A DNA stretch of 64,000 nucleotides from the NCBI GenBank assembly GCA_023229575.1, contig JALNYZ010000003.1, positions 124,001 through 188,000 of the forward strand. Direction: 5' to 3'. This document shows positions 9,211 to 18,340 of this stretch, one piece after another. The position numbers and the translations under genes were made by a program. The notes below the pieces were generated by a model. It saw only the letters and a list, made by a program, of their open reading frames with translations, made no database searches and was not told the origin of the DNA. Position 1 is the first letter of the stretch; each line of letters begins with the position of its first letter. This stretch comes from Prolixibacteraceae bacterium. Its GTDB lineage: Bacteria > Bacteroidota > Bacteroidia > Bacteroidales > Prolixibacteraceae.

Positions 9211-9540
9211 ATGTCGGGCAATCCTTCATTGTTCATGATTGCCCGTGAAAATCGGACAAATTATAAACGATGCAACCAATTTATAATAAAAGACTATTTT
9301 GTCTTTTTACTATTTTTATATTTGCGCAGTACAATTAAATTAGAAATCATTGAAAGGATAAAATATGGTGAATTGTCTCTGGGAGAGATAGTTGTTAATG
9401 ATTTCAGGGTGGCCTCATTGTTTAGCAAAGCTGGCCTTGGCTTTTGCTGCGGTGGCAAAAAAACTTTGAACCAGGCTTGTTATGAGAATCCAAAATCGCC
9501 GGGTGGAATTTGCAATTACTGCCAATCAAAAAATGACTGA
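9211..9540 (+). CDS. Stand-alone ScdA/Ric N-terminal (DUF542) domain protein
   Basis: The C-terminal half matches the N-terminal domain of the Ric/ScdA/YtfE iron-sulfur cluster repair family: LSLGEIVVNDFRVASLFSKAGLGFCCGGKK, with the diagnostic F-C-C-G-G-K-x-T-L-x-x-A-C. The hemerythrin-like di-iron domain that normally follows is absent, because the frame stops after CNYCQSKND. The true start is uncertain. ATG 9211 and 9235 are possible, but a -7-like box (TATATTTG, 9317-9324) lies inside the frame, so translation may begin near 9349-9373. It could be a short functional DUF542 protein or a truncated ric gene. Confidence 0.6.
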   Translation: MSGNPSLFMIARENRTNYKRCNQFIIKDYFVFLLFLYLRSTIKLEIIERIKYGELSLGEIVVNDFRVASLFSKAGLGFCCGGKKTLNQACYENPKSPGGICNYCQSKND

Positions 9541-9593
9541 AGAGGCCAAAAAGGAGGTGAAATAGCAGGCAGATTTTTCCTTACTTCCAAAAT

Positions 9594-9827
9594 TTAAAAA
9601 AGTGATGGACAGGTCCGTGCCCTTTGCCGGTCTTGTATACCGGCCCCTCCGGCCGAATCTCCCAACAATCCGGTAACACAAACAATATCGCCCTCCCTGG
9701 CCATGCTTCGTTTGCGTGCTTTCCCTTTTGGGCATTTCCCTATATCGCTCAGTTTTACTGCCAGTGTTTTATATCCAAGTTGTTCGGGTTGAATTGAACT
9801 TCGAATGAAATGCACATCTTCCATCAA
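9594..9827 (-). pseudogene. thiL: thiL (thiamine-monophosphate kinase) remnant with an internal deletion
   Basis: The minus-strand frame begins MEDVHFIRSSIQPEQLGYKTLAVKLSDI in pieces typical of ThiL (EDVHF substrate/metal loop, then LG-K-LAV-LSDI). After SDIGKCPKG it jumps directly to AREGDIVCVTGLLGDSAGG, which in intact ThiL lies tens of residues further on (REGD-I-VTG-LGDSA-G). The N-terminal metal-binding part, the middle, and everything after GAGIQ are missing. This is a decayed fragment of the last enzyme of thiamine diphosphate synthesis. A functional copy would be expected elsewhere in the genome. Confidence 0.6.
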
Positions 9828-10152
9828 TAGATCAGTTGCGAAATTTCGCAGTGTTACAAACCTGTTACAGGTGTGTTAAAGAACGATTAAATATCGTAAA
9901 ATTTGTTAATCCTGTTTATTATTTAAAGTATAATTGCACAATCGTCTGCATCGTATTAAGCGGCAATTTGGCAATAGTTCAATGTTTTTTTGGAAATATT
10001 CTGATGTTTTGGCTTGTTAGCGTTTAGAGAAGACATGCACATAAATCGTTGAACTTTTGGCATCGCACCTAGATATTTGCGGTGGAAATAAGTGTTTTTG
10101 AGAAATTGCAAGTCGGATTTTAGAAACAATTAGTAATATCAATAATTAAAAA
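9828..10152. other. Upstream region of the Oar receptor gene, no gene seen
   Basis: About 325 nt of AT-rich DNA. The only frame (9836-10027, plus strand) is Cys-rich and unlike any protein I know, so I treat it as noise. The segment should hold the promoter and any regulatory site for the receptor at 10153. I could not identify a confident -33/-7 pair. Confidence 0.4.
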
Positions 10153-13100
10153 ATGGGAAAATTAAAAAGAGTGATGTTAATGGTTCTGCTTATTTTATTT
10201 TCAATATTGGCAAAATCGCAAGAAACAACGTCTGAAATTTCAGGGACAATTGTAGAAGGTAATTCCCCGTTACCAAATGTTATTGTAACGGCAGTACACA
10301 TACCAACAGGGACCAAGTATATGACAACGACCCGCTCAGATGGCCGTTACAATTTACCTAACTTAAAAATTGGTGGCCCATATGCTTTGACTACATCCTT
10401 TGTTGGGTACAAACCAGAATCAAGAGGTGATATTATTTTGAACTTAGGTCAAACCTTTAAGCAAAACTTTACATTGGTCGATGCTGCTACTCAATTGGGT
10501 GAAGTTGTTGTAAAGTCATCACTTGCCAGTAAGGTTTTCAATACCAGCCGAAATGGTTCGCAAGAAACGATCAGCAGAATGTCTATTGAACAAATACCTT
10601 CTGTTTCCAGAACCTGGAAAGATGTTGTTAAGCTTGTTCCGTCTCAGAATAACTTATCATTCGGTGGTATTAGTTCACAATTAAACAATGTGACCATTGA
10701 TGGTGCAAACTTTAATAATTCTTTTGGTTTGGGTGATGGTACACTGGGAGGACAAACGGGTGCACAGCCAATTTCATTGGACGCCATTGAACAAATACAA
10801 GTGAATGTTTCACCATTTGATGTTAAATATGGTGGATTTAATGGCGCAGGAATTAATTCGGTAACAAGAAGCGGTAACAATAAAACATTTGGTTCTGTAT
10901 ATCAATATTTTAAAGGTAAAAACTTACAGGGGTACAATGTTGGTACCGTTACTTTGCCAAAACAAATTTTCAATTATGATTTGAAAGGGTTCACAGTTGG
11001 AGGTGCAATTGTGAAAAATAAATTATTTATTTTCATCAACGGTGAGCAGGAAAGTAAAACGGTTCCTGGCACTTCATGGGTCGCAAGTGATGCAACACAT
11101 GCACCGAATGGCCTGAATATTTCAAATGCAAATGCGGATCAATTAAATGCGTTGTCAGATTTTCTAAAGAAGACCTATAATTACGATCCTGGTGTTTATC
11201 AAGGTTATTCTTATACCGCTGCGTCAAAAAGGTTGACTGTAAAAGTTGATTGGAACATCAATGACAAAAATACTTTTACGTTAAAATATAATTTACTTCG
11301 TTCTTCAAATGAAATTCAACCATCCAATAGTGGTAGTGCCAATACAACCTATGGCAGAACGCCAGGACAGTTTGCAATGCCATTTTATGGCGCCGGCTAT
11401 AAAATCAACAACAATGCCGATATCTTGATTGGTGAATTGAATACAAAATTTTCAAACAGGTCAAATAACAAACTTCAAGTTGGGTATACTGCACTTAGAG
11501 ACTTTAGGACCCCGCTCACATCAGGCGAATTTCCTTTGGTAGATATTCTGGACGGTAATGGTCAACCTTTTACTTCTTTTGGGTATGAACAATATACCTA
11601 TGGGAATAAATTGAATACCGATGTTATTCAGTTCAATGATATTTTTACTACTTATAAAGGTTCTCACGAAATTACCATTGGAACCCAAAATTCATTCAAA
11701 AAATATTTAAATGGTTTTTCACCTGCATATCAGGGTGTTTACCGTTTTAGCAGTTTGAATGATTTCTATGCTTCCGCTGCAGGTACAAAAGCCGCTGCAA
11801 GATATGATTTATCCTATACTTTAGGCAGTGACGGGTTCCCATTGGTTGGGCCCAAGGATTTAGAATTAAGTGTTTTTGCGCAGGATAAATGGAAAGTTAG
11901 GGATAATTTGACAGCTACTTATGGTATTCGATTTGATTATACAAAATTCTATGATACTTTTTTGTACAATCCTGTAGTTGACACGCTTTCACAATTCTAT
12001 AATGGGATACATGCCAATACCGGTCAGGCACCGAACAAAGCGCTTCAAATTTCTCCGCGGGCAGGTTTTAACTGGGATGTACTTAATGATCAAACTTTGC
12101 AAGTTCGGGGTGGTACCGGCTTTTTCCAGGGTGCACCACCGTTTGTTTGGATTTCAAATCAGGCTTCAAACAGTGGCATGGCGTTATTTGGCTCAATTTC
12201 GAATGGCTCAGGATACATTTTTTCTCCTGATGTAAACAAATACAGACCATCAGGAACAGCAACCCTGAGCAAGTCGTATAGCATCAATGTTACTGATCCA
12301 AATTATAAATTTCCAACGGTTTGGAAAAGTACGCTGGCAGTTGACAAAAAGTTATTGGGTTGGACTATCACATTAGAAGGAACATATATTGATAATATTA
12401 ATGCATCCGTTTTTGAAAACATTGCATTGCCTTCGAAAGGTTTGATAACGTTATCCGATGGTAGGACCAGATTCCCAAAGACTTCAGTTTATCCTTTGGC
12501 AGGAATTCCGAACTCTTCTTCTAATCCATCTATTGGAAATGCAATTTATATGACTAATGCAAATGCAGGACATATTGCTCTTGCAACCTTGCAGGTCCAA
12601 AAACAGATGAAGCATCTGGGCGTAAGTGCGGCATATACAAGGCAAGTCGCTTTGGATGCAGCGGTCAATGGTTCCACAGCTTCTACAATGTGGGGATCCA
12701 GACCGGTTGCCGGAAATTCCAATGTATTCAACGAAGGGTATTCAAACAATTATATGCCTCACAGAATTATTGCCAATGTAACATACAAAAGGGATTTCGC
12801 TAAGATATTTACATCGTCAATAGGCTTATTGTATGAAGGATCTCCATATTATACAACATCAGTAATTTATAGTGGTGACCTTAATGGGGATGGATTTTCA
12901 AATGACTTGATGTATGTCCCTAAAAATTCATCAGATATTAAATTGACTCAAGCACAACCAGTAACCATCGGCGGGGTTGTATATCCTGATACAAGGACAA
13001 CAGATCAAATTTGGGGCCAACTGGATAATTACATTTCTAACAATCCCTATTTGTCTAAACACAGGGGAGAAATTGCCAAAAGAAATGCGATGGTATTACC

Positions 13101-13419
13101 ATGGACACACAGAGTTGACTTGAATTTCACACAAGATGTCCGCATTCAAATTGGACGGACTAAAAATACTTTAAGATTTACCGCTGATATTTACAACTTT
13201 ACCAATTTCCTAAACAGGAATTGGGGAGTCAATAAAGTAGCTACGACAACATCACCTTTAACTTTTGTTAAAATGGATGCGGATGGTAAAACCCCAATCT
13301 TCTCCTTCCCTTATTTAGATGTTAAGAACCAAACACCTTATACATCTTCTTTTAAAGATGATATTGGTATTGGTTCCCGTTATCAAATTCAAATAGGCGT
13401 AAGATATATTTTCAATTAA
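10153..13419 (+). CDS. Oar-like TonB-dependent outer-membrane receptor with carboxypeptidase-like N-terminal domain
   Basis: A large outer-membrane barrel protein of 1088 residues. A signal peptide (about 1-22) is followed by a carboxypeptidase regulatory-like (CarboxypepD_reg) domain, about 28-110 (ISGTIVEGNSPLPNVIVTAV; RYNLPNLKIGGPYALTTSFV). A plug-like region follows, about 115-240 (QLNNVTIDGANFNNSFG; IQVNVSPFDVKYGGFNGAGIN), then a long barrel ending in aromatic RYIFN. The pattern, including SGNNKTFGSVYQYFKGKNLQG, is that of Oar/OmpA-related TonB-dependent transporters common in Bacteroidota. No SusD partner is adjacent. The ligand is unknown; protein or peptide degradation products are often suggested for this class. 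Confidence 0.9.
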   Translation: MGKLKRVMLMVLLILFSILAKSQETTSEISGTIVEGNSPLPNVIVTAVHIPTGTKYMTTTRSDGRYNLPNLKIGGPYALTTSFVGYKPESRGDIILNLGQTFKQNFTLVDAATQLGEVVVKSSLASKVFNTSRNGSQETISRMSIEQIPSVSRTWKDVVKLVPSQNNLSFGGISSQLNNVTIDGANFNNSFGLGDGTLGGQTGAQPISLDAIEQIQVNVSPFDVKYGGFNGAGINSVTRSGNNKTFGSVYQYFKGKNLQGYNVGTVTLPKQIFNYDLKGFTVGGAIVKNKLFIFINGEQESKTVPGTSWVASDATHAPNGLNISNANADQLNALSDFLKKTYNYDPGVYQGYSYTAASKRLTVKVDWNINDKNTFTLKYNLLRSSNEIQPSNSGSANTTYGRTPGQFAMPFYGAGYKINNNADILIGELNTKFSNRSNNKLQVGYTALRDFRTPLTSGEFPLVDILDGNGQPFTSFGYEQYTYGNKLNTDVIQFNDIFTTYKGSHEITIGTQNSFKKYLNGFSPAYQGVYRFSSLNDFYASAAGTKAAARYDLSYTLGSDGFPLVGPKDLELSVFAQDKWKVRDNLTATYGIRFDYTKFYDTFLYNPVVDTLSQFYNGIHANTGQAPNKALQISPRAGFNWDVLNDQTLQVRGGTGFFQGAPPFVWISNQASNSGMALFGSISNGSGYIFSPDVNKYRPSGTATLSKSYSINVTDPNYKFPTVWKSTLAVDKKLLGWTITLEGTYIDNINASVFENIALPSKGLITLSDGRTRFPKTSVYPLAGIPNSSSNPSIGNAIYMTNANAGHIALATLQVQKQMKHLGVSAAYTRQVALDAAVNGSTASTMWGSRPVAGNSNVFNEGYSNNYMPHRIIANVTYKRDFAKIFTSSIGLLYEGSPYYTTSVIYSGDLNGDGFSNDLMYVPKNSSDIKLTQAQPVTIGGVVYPDTRTTDQIWGQLDNYISNNPYLSKHRGEIAKRNAMVLPWTHRVDLNFTQDVRIQIGRTKNTLRFTADIYNFTNFLNRNWGVNKVATTTSPLTFVKMDADGKTPIFSFPYLDVKNQTPYTSSFKDDIGIGSRYQIQIGVRYIFN

Positions 13420-13538
13420 TATTATGTTAGGCAATCCCATGAAAAATAGCATATTCTTGGTTTTCAAAATATTCTGCATTCCTGCACAAAAATGGGATTG
13501 AGAATCGGGAAAATCTCAGGGTGAAACTAGCCAATTTG

Positions 13539-13578
13539 ACTTCCCCCATCCCCATCAGGGAATGGGGGAAGTGTTTTT
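13539..13578 (+). terminator. Rho-independent terminator after the Oar receptor
   Basis: ACTTCCCCCAT (from 13539) pairs with ATGGGGGAAGT (ending 13572). Extra CCC/GGG pairing extends towards the loop, and GTTTTT follows. It lies about 120 nt after the receptor stop and before the sugar permease. Confidence 0.75.
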
Positions 13579-13737
13579 ATGTTGAAAAATTCTATTCGGT
13601 AGGTTTCAGTACGTATTAGGCATTATCCCCTTTGGGTTGTACCCCTTCGATAATTAAGTGATGAAGCTGATTTTCGAGCCAATCACAAACCTTGACTTTT
13701 TTTCTTATTTTGCGGTCTCCAACTATTAACTACTACA

Positions 13738-15015
13738 ATGAACAAATTTGAACAAAACAAAAGAAACGGCTTCAGTCCGATCGTGATTATCGGTATCCTG
13801 TTTTTCGTCTTTGGATTTATTACCTGGTTAAGCGCGGTTTTGGTCCCCTATCTTAAGATTGCCTGTGAGTTGTCCAACTTTCAATCCTATCTGGTAGCCT
13901 TTGCATTTTACATTGCCTACTTTTTCATGTCTGTTCCGGCGGGTTGGCTACTCACCCATACCGGTTATAAAAAGGGGATGGTAGTCGGATTGGTCACGAT
14001 GGCTGTCGGGTCCCTTCTTTTTGTTCCTGCTGCACTCACCAGGATCTATAGCCTGTTTTTAACCGGGCTGTTTATCCAGGGCGCCGGTATGGCGCTGCTG
14101 CAAACCGCATCAAATCCATACGTCACTATTCTTGGGCCTATCGAAAGTGCCGCCAAACGTATCAGCATCATGGGAATCTGCAATGGCGTTGCCGGGGTTT
14201 TGGCACCGGCTATTTTGGGTTTCATCACATTAGACGGCGCAGACGAAATTGTCGAAAAGGTCAAGGGCATGACATTGGACCAAAAAAACCTGGAATTGAC
14301 CATGCTTGCATCCAGGGTAATCGTTCCCTATCTTATTATCATGGTTGCCCTCTTGCTGCTATCCCTGTTTCTTTACTACTCAAATTTACCAGATATTGAC
14401 CACGAAGAGGAGAATGCCGTCGAAGAGACGGAAGGCCCGGAGAAAACCCACATCTTTCAATTCCCTCATTTGCTGCTCGGCGTATTGGCCATCTTCCTCT
14501 ATACCGGGGTCGAGGTAATTGCGGGAAATACCATCATCAGTTATGGCGTCTACCTTAATATCCCGATTGCCACTGCTAAATTCTTCTCCTCTTTCACCAT
14601 ATTTGCTATGCTGGTTGGGTACATTGTTGGCATTATTGTAATTCCCAAATACCTTGCGCAAAAAAATGTGCTGGTGATATCTGCCGTCATGGGTCTGATT
14701 TTTGCACTCCTTGCAATAGTAACCACAGGTTTCATTTCTGTCATGTTTATTGCCTTTCTCGGATTGGCCAATTCACTGATGTGGCCCTCAATCTGGCCTT
14801 TGGCAATCACAAAGCTGGGACGATTTACCAAGACCGGCTCTTCCATGATGGTGATGGCCATCTCGGGTGCAGCAGTTGTTCCCCTTTTGTATGGTCGTCT
14901 GGCCGATCTCAGCACACCGCTGATAGCATATTGGATAGTGATTCCAATTTATTGTTACATACTCTTTTATGCAATTTACGGGCATAAAATCGGTAGAGTA
15001 AAAGGCAGGAAATAA
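13738..15015 (+). CDS. Sugar MFS transporter of the FucP/GluP (FHS) family
   Basis: A 425-residue inner-membrane symporter with about 12 hydrophobic helices. The family signature is clear: GILFFVFGFITWLSAVLVPY at the start, then AFYIAYFFMSVPAGWL, GAGMALLQTASNPYVT and MGICNGVAGVLAPAIL, which match Bacteroidota glucose/galactose or fucose:H+ symporters. The conserved N-P-Y motif in the fifth helix region is present. Substrate is probably a hexose but cannot be fixed from sequence alone. The gene is monocistronic, with no kinase or isomerase next to it. Confidence 0.88.
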   Translation: MNKFEQNKRNGFSPIVIIGILFFVFGFITWLSAVLVPYLKIACELSNFQSYLVAFAFYIAYFFMSVPAGWLLTHTGYKKGMVVGLVTMAVGSLLFVPAALTRIYSLFLTGLFIQGAGMALLQTASNPYVTILGPIESAAKRISIMGICNGVAGVLAPAILGFITLDGADEIVEKVKGMTLDQKNLELTMLASRVIVPYLIIMVALLLLSLFLYYSNLPDIDHEEENAVEETEGPEKTHIFQFPHLLLGVLAIFLYTGVEVIAGNTIISYGVYLNIPIATAKFFSSFTIFAMLVGYIVGIIVIPKYLAQKNVLVISAVMGLIFALLAIVTTGFISVMFIAFLGLANSLMWPSIWPLAITKLGRFTKTGSSMMVMAISGAAVVPLLYGRLADLSTPLIAYWIVIPIYCYILFYAIYGHKIGRVKGRK

Positions 15016-15365
15016 ATGCCGCATTTTTGATATAATCTTTGCTACTGTAAGAATTCAAAATGCTTATGCAACAAATAATATTTGATAACTTTAAGAATCT
15101 GTTTAAATTTCTTACACAGAGTATTTATGACTCCTTGATGAACCTGAAAATGGCTTTGAAATTGCCGCTTTATGTAAAATTTACTAGAGAAAAAATGAGT
15201 TACACAGAGAGAAAATCGCTTGCGATTTTCCAACTCTTTGATGCTCCGGGGTTTCTCTTAAGAAAATTCAAAATGGCAGAAATTTCTAACCGCGCTGTAT
15301 TTTCGATAAATAGACAGATATTCTCTGTGTAATAATTTTAAAAAGTCTAAGCAAAAATAGGATTG
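15016..15365. other. Leader of the sigma-factor operon with short repeats
   Basis: About 350 nt. The plus-strand frame 15060-15332 has no recognisable features. The DNA holds TTACACAGAG at 15112 and 15200 and its inverse, TTCTCTGTGTAA, at 15321-15332. Between them lies a perfect hairpin, GAAAATCGC-TT-GCGATTTTC (15211-15230). The TGTCAGG/CGAC motif found upstream of the redox genes is absent, so the sigma operon does not appear to be self-activated through that motif. Confidence 0.4.
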
Positions 15366-15929
15366 ATGAACCAGAACATTACAACGGATTTGTCGAAATG
15401 GGTGGAAGAATATACTTCAGATCTTTATAGATGGGCACTTTATAAAATATCTGATTCGGAGCAGGCAAAAGATCTGGTTCAGGATACATTTTTAGCTGCT
15501 GCCGAAAAGATTGGTAGCTTTAAAGGTGAAAGTTCGCCCAAAACTTGGTTATTTTCGATTCTGAACCACAAAATTACAGATCACTACCGAAAGAAGGTTT
15601 CTCAACCTACTCCATTGGAAGATAAAAGCATGGCCAGGTTTTTCGAAAAAGATGGCGATTGGCATGAAAGCAATAAACCAAAAAACTGGCAGGATGTGGA
15701 CGACAACAATTTGCTTGACGATGGCGAATTTCAAGCTATTCTTAAGAAGTGCCTTGATGCATTGCCTGAGAAATGGAGTACCAGCGTTAGGTTGAAATAT
15801 CTGACAGAAAAGAACGGGGAAGAAATTTGTCAGGAATTGGGTATTACAACGTCAAATTTCTGGCAGATTGTACACAGGGCCAAAGTGCAACTAAGGGATT
15901 GTATTGAAATAAACTGGTTCAAAAGTTAA
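15366..15929 (+). CDS. ECF-type RNA polymerase sigma factor
   Basis: A 187-residue sigma-70-family protein with only regions 2 and 4. Region 2 (about 12-75) has DLYRWALYKISDSEQAKDLV, QDTFLAAAEKIGSFKGESSP and KTWLFSILNHKITDHYRKK. Region 4 (about 135-182) has LPEKWSTSVRLKYLTEKNGE followed by a helix-turn-helix (ICQELGITTSNFWQIVHRAK). ATG 15366 is preferred over the in-frame TTG at 15363. A putative anti-sigma gene follows after 12 nt. I infer that it recognises the TGTCAGG-N14/15-CGAC promoters located 2.4-11.5 kb downstream in this window. Confidence 0.9.
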   Translation: MNQNITTDLSKWVEEYTSDLYRWALYKISDSEQAKDLVQDTFLAAAEKIGSFKGESSPKTWLFSILNHKITDHYRKKVSQPTPLEDKSMARFFEKDGDWHESNKPKNWQDVDDNNLLDDGEFQAILKKCLDALPEKWSTSVRLKYLTEKNGEEICQELGITTSNFWQIVHRAKVQLRDCIEINWFKS

Positions 15930-15941
15930 TGTTGTGAGACG

Positions 15942-16208
15942 ATGAAAAAATTGATGCACATACTTCTTCTTTCGTGCTTAAAAGCGACAGAACTGATTGA
16001 AAAGAGATTCTATTTCAAGCTCTCCTTCAAAGAAAGACTGCAACTGAAATTGCATAAAACAATGTGCGATGCTTGTACGAACTACGAAAAACACAGTAGG
16101 ATCATTGAAAAAGGAATAGAGATATATCAGAAAAAGCAGCACAACGAAATGGATATGACACTCCTCAAAAGCCAGATTAACTTAAGGCTGCATAACACCG
16201 AAAATTAA
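15942..16208 (+). CDS. Small zinc-finger anti-sigma factor-like protein
   Basis: An 88-residue soluble protein right after the ECF sigma gene. It has the layout SCLKATELIEKRFYFKLSF, then a helix containing KLHKTMCDACTNYEKHS. The H-x3-C-x2-C spacing is the zinc-binding motif of ZAS (zinc-associated anti-sigma) domains, and position and size fit a cognate anti-sigma. Unlike many anti-sigma factors it has no membrane helix, so it would act as a cytoplasmic thiol/zinc redox switch. This inference fits the thiol genes downstream. Confidence 0.7.
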   Translation: MKKLMHILLLSCLKATELIEKRFYFKLSFKERLQLKLHKTMCDACTNYEKHSRIIEKGIEIYQKKQHNEMDMTLLKSQINLRLHNTEN

Positions 16209-16231
16209 ATGGAAAAGAATATGATCCGTGT

Positions 16232-17092
16232 ATGGTTATTGAACATAAAAAATACGGACTTTTTGGCAAAATGATTTTTGAAAAGGCGGTTATAAAGCCA
16301 CCTTTTCAAAAGTCCAATACGATGCCCGAAGAAGCCTGCTTCTTTTACGTGATCGATGGGATCGGGGAGGTTATTTCAGAGATCGGGAAGCTGAGAATTC
16401 CGACAAGAGAGTCTGTTTTGTTGAAGTGCGGAAATTATATTACCAAGATGCTTCCATCGCCTGCTTCGAACACATTTCAGACGGTGGTGGTACACTTCCA
16501 TCCTCAAATTCTCAAAAAAGTATATGAAAACGACCTATCAAAATTTCTGGTAAGCCCCGGCGCAGGTACCAGGGTCGGGATGTCGAAGGTGAAGAGTACA
16601 ATCCTCATAGCCAAATACATTGAAAGCCTGCTTTTTTATTTTGAGAACCCGGAATTGGTAAATGAAGATTTACTCGTTTTGAAATTTAAGGAGATTATCC
16701 TCCTGCTGGCACAAACCGATGATTCACCAGCCATAAATCAGATACTCACAAGCTTGTTTTCCCCGACGACTTATTCATTTACGCAAATTGTGGAAGCACA
16801 TATTTTCTCCGATTTGTCCTCCAGAGACCTTGCCCAGCTAACCAATCTGAGCCTTTCTTCTTTTAAAAGGGAGTTCAGACGCGTGTACAATGATAGTCCG
16901 GCTAATTATACAAGAAACAGAAGACTTGAAAAGGCTGCGGAATTGTTGGCGATCTCAGCCGAAAGAGTCTCTGATATTGCCATCAATACAGGCTTTAACG
17001 ACTTGTCCCATTTTTCAAAGTGTTTTCAGGAAAAATACGGTTCTTCGCCATCGGTGTACAGGTTGGACCAAAAACACAAATTATTGGACTAA
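16232..17092 (+). CDS. AraC-family transcriptional regulator
   Basis: A 286-residue regulator starting 23 nt after the anti-sigma gene. The N-terminal two thirds form a cupin-like sensor half with no recognisable ligand motif (FYVIDGIGEVISEIGKLRIP). The C-terminal 100 residues hold the two AraC helix-turn-helix motifs: SSRDLAQLTNLSLSSFKREF, and RVSDIAINTGFNDLSHFSKC followed by FQEKYGSSPSVYR. It may belong to the sigma transcript, but its target is unknown. Genes with an SRPBCC fold and thiol functions follow it. Confidence 0.9.
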   Translation: MVIEHKKYGLFGKMIFEKAVIKPPFQKSNTMPEEACFFYVIDGIGEVISEIGKLRIPTRESVLLKCGNYITKMLPSPASNTFQTVVVHFHPQILKKVYENDLSKFLVSPGAGTRVGMSKVKSTILIAKYIESLLFYFENPELVNEDLLVLKFKEIILLLAQTDDSPAINQILTSLFSPTTYSFTQIVEAHIFSDLSSRDLAQLTNLSLSSFKREFRRVYNDSPANYTRNRRLEKAAELLAISAERVSDIAINTGFNDLSHFSKCFQEKYGSSPSVYRLDQKHKLLD

Positions 17093-17159
17093 CTGCCCAA
17101 CCCCATCCTTCATCTGCACCCCATCTTTGTGTCATTAAAATAACACTAAAAAATTTGAG

Positions 17160-17687
17160 ATGGGAAATCCTAAAAAAATCGCAACAGAAGCAGTTTTAAT
17201 AAATGCTTCGAAGCAAGAAGTATGGAACCTTCTGTTTCACCGTTTTGGCGAAACGCATCTTTACAATCCCAACATTGAAGGTTCGCATGGTACCAATGGG
17301 AGAAAAGGGGAAATTGGCTGTGAGCGGGAGTGCAGCATTGATAGAAAAACCAACATCAAGGAGAGGATTGTAAACGCAGAAGAGTTTAAGTCGATAACTG
17401 TCGATGTGATTGGAGGAAATATGCTGATGGTCAATGAGATGCAGGTCATACTTTTGGTTGACCCGGTCTCATCAATCCAGACAAAGGTAAGTATCAATGC
17501 CTCCTATACAACAAAACCCTCATTTATGGCAGGTATAGTAAAAGGTATGTTCAGAAAGATGCTCTTTGGCGTTCTGATTGGGTTAAAATACCACCTGGAG
17601 ACAGGTAATGCCGTTTCCAAAAAAAGCTTCAAATCAATCTCCGGAAATTTCTGCAGACTCCAGGGTAGTCAGGCATTTGTCGCTTGA
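17160..17687 (+). CDS. SRPBCC (START-like) family protein
   Basis: A 175-residue protein opening with ATEAVLINASKQEVWNLLFH, the typical first strand and helix of SRPBCC/polyketide-cyclase-like lipid-binding folds. GGNMLMVNEMQVILLVDPV and a C-terminal helix with MFRKMLFGVLIGLKYHLETG, the usual pocket-closing helix, follow. There is no signal peptide. Ligand and function are unknown. The ATG at 17160 follows a short AT-rich gap after the AraC gene, and a strong terminator at 17715-17758 ends the unit. Confidence 0.75.
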   Translation: MGNPKKIATEAVLINASKQEVWNLLFHRFGETHLYNPNIEGSHGTNGRKGEIGCERECSIDRKTNIKERIVNAEEFKSITVDVIGGNMLMVNEMQVILLVDPVSSIQTKVSINASYTTKPSFMAGIVKGMFRKMLFGVLIGLKYHLETGNAVSKKSFKSISGNFCRLQGSQAFVA

Positions 17688-17714
17688 GATCCAGGCAGGA
17701 TCCATGTATCATGA

Positions 17715-17758
17715 AAGAGGAGATTCACCCGGGCGTGGATCTCCTCTTATTTTTTTTA
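17715..17758 (+). terminator. Rho-independent terminator after the SRPBCC gene
   Basis: AAGAGGAGAT (17715-17724) pairs perfectly with ATCTCCTCTT (17739-17748), followed by an AT-tract of eight T. It isolates the sigma/AraC/SRPBCC group from the thioredoxin unit, whose ECF-type promoter starts only 7 nt further on. Confidence 0.85.
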
Positions 17759-17764
17759 TGATCC

Positions 17765-17799
17765 TTTTGTCAGGTTTTAGATGGTTATCCGACAGTTAG
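17765..17799 (+). promoter_or_regulatory. Putative ECF-sigma promoter of the periplasmic thioredoxin unit
   Basis: TTTTGTCAGG (17765-17774), 15 nt, then CGACAGTTAG (17790-17799), about 70 nt before the ATG. The same two boxes recur upstream of four other units in the next 9 kb, always on the sense strand. The spacing suits -35/-10 elements of an ECF sigma factor. Confidence 0.65.
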
Positions 17800-17867
17800 A
17801 TTGAGAATTTAGAAATAATATATTTAGTATTCAATTATTTGATTATTAACGCTTAAAAAATTGTAGT

Positions 17868-18311
17868 ATGAAAAAGTCAATCGTAATATTTACCGGGATT
17901 GCCCTTTTGAGTTTGTTTGTGGCCAATACTTTTGGTATAGGGTTTAATACAAAAAATGGAAATGGCATTGCCTTTCATCAGGGAACCTGGAGTGAAGCCC
18001 TGGCGTCTGCAAAAAAAGAAAACAAGCTTATTTTTCTTGATATTTCAGCCAGTTGGTGTCCCCCTTGCAGAATGTTGAAAGCCCGAACCTTTCCTAATTC
18101 TGAAGTAGGAACTTTTTTTAATGCCAACTTCATCAATGTGGAAGTTGATGGTGAAAAAGGGGAAGGTGTTGGTCTGGCCCATAAATACAGGATCATGGGT
18201 TATCCTAGCTTGATTTTCGTGAATGGGAATGGAGAAGTTGTTGCTCAGACAGCCGGGTATCACAATCCGAAAGAGTTTGTAGAACTCGGTAAAAAAGTCA
18301 TTCAACGATAA
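17868..18311 (+). CDS. Periplasmic thioredoxin-family protein (CPPC)
   Basis: A 147-residue exported thioredoxin-like protein. An N-terminal signal/membrane segment (about 5-24) is followed by a thioredoxin fold with ISASWCPPCRMLKARTFPNS, active site C-P-P-C, and the cis-Pro loop RIMGYPSLIFVNGNGEV. It resembles DsbD-gamma/thioredoxin_7 proteins that reduce periplasmic disulfides. It sits behind an ECF-type promoter (17765-17799) and 29 nt ahead of the DUF4833 gene, so the two are probably co-transcribed. Confidence 0.88.
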   Translation: MKKSIVIFTGIALLSLFVANTFGIGFNTKNGNGIAFHQGTWSEALASAKKENKLIFLDISASWCPPCRMLKARTFPNSEVGTFFNANFINVEVDGEKGEGVGLAHKYRIMGYPSLIFVNGNGEVVAQTAGYHNPKEFVELGKKVIQR

Positions 18312-18340
18312 CCGGATATAGACAAAATCCAAATCTTCTT

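Noticed and set aside
9836..10027. 63-codon plus-strand frame upstream of the Oar receptor
   Set aside because: Cys- and Val-rich AT-biased translation with no family resemblance, lying where the receptor promoter is expected.
15060..15332. 90-codon frame upstream of the sigma gene
   Set aside because: No motif, and it spans a perfect hairpin and repeated TTACACAGAG elements. Better explained as non-coding repeat DNA.
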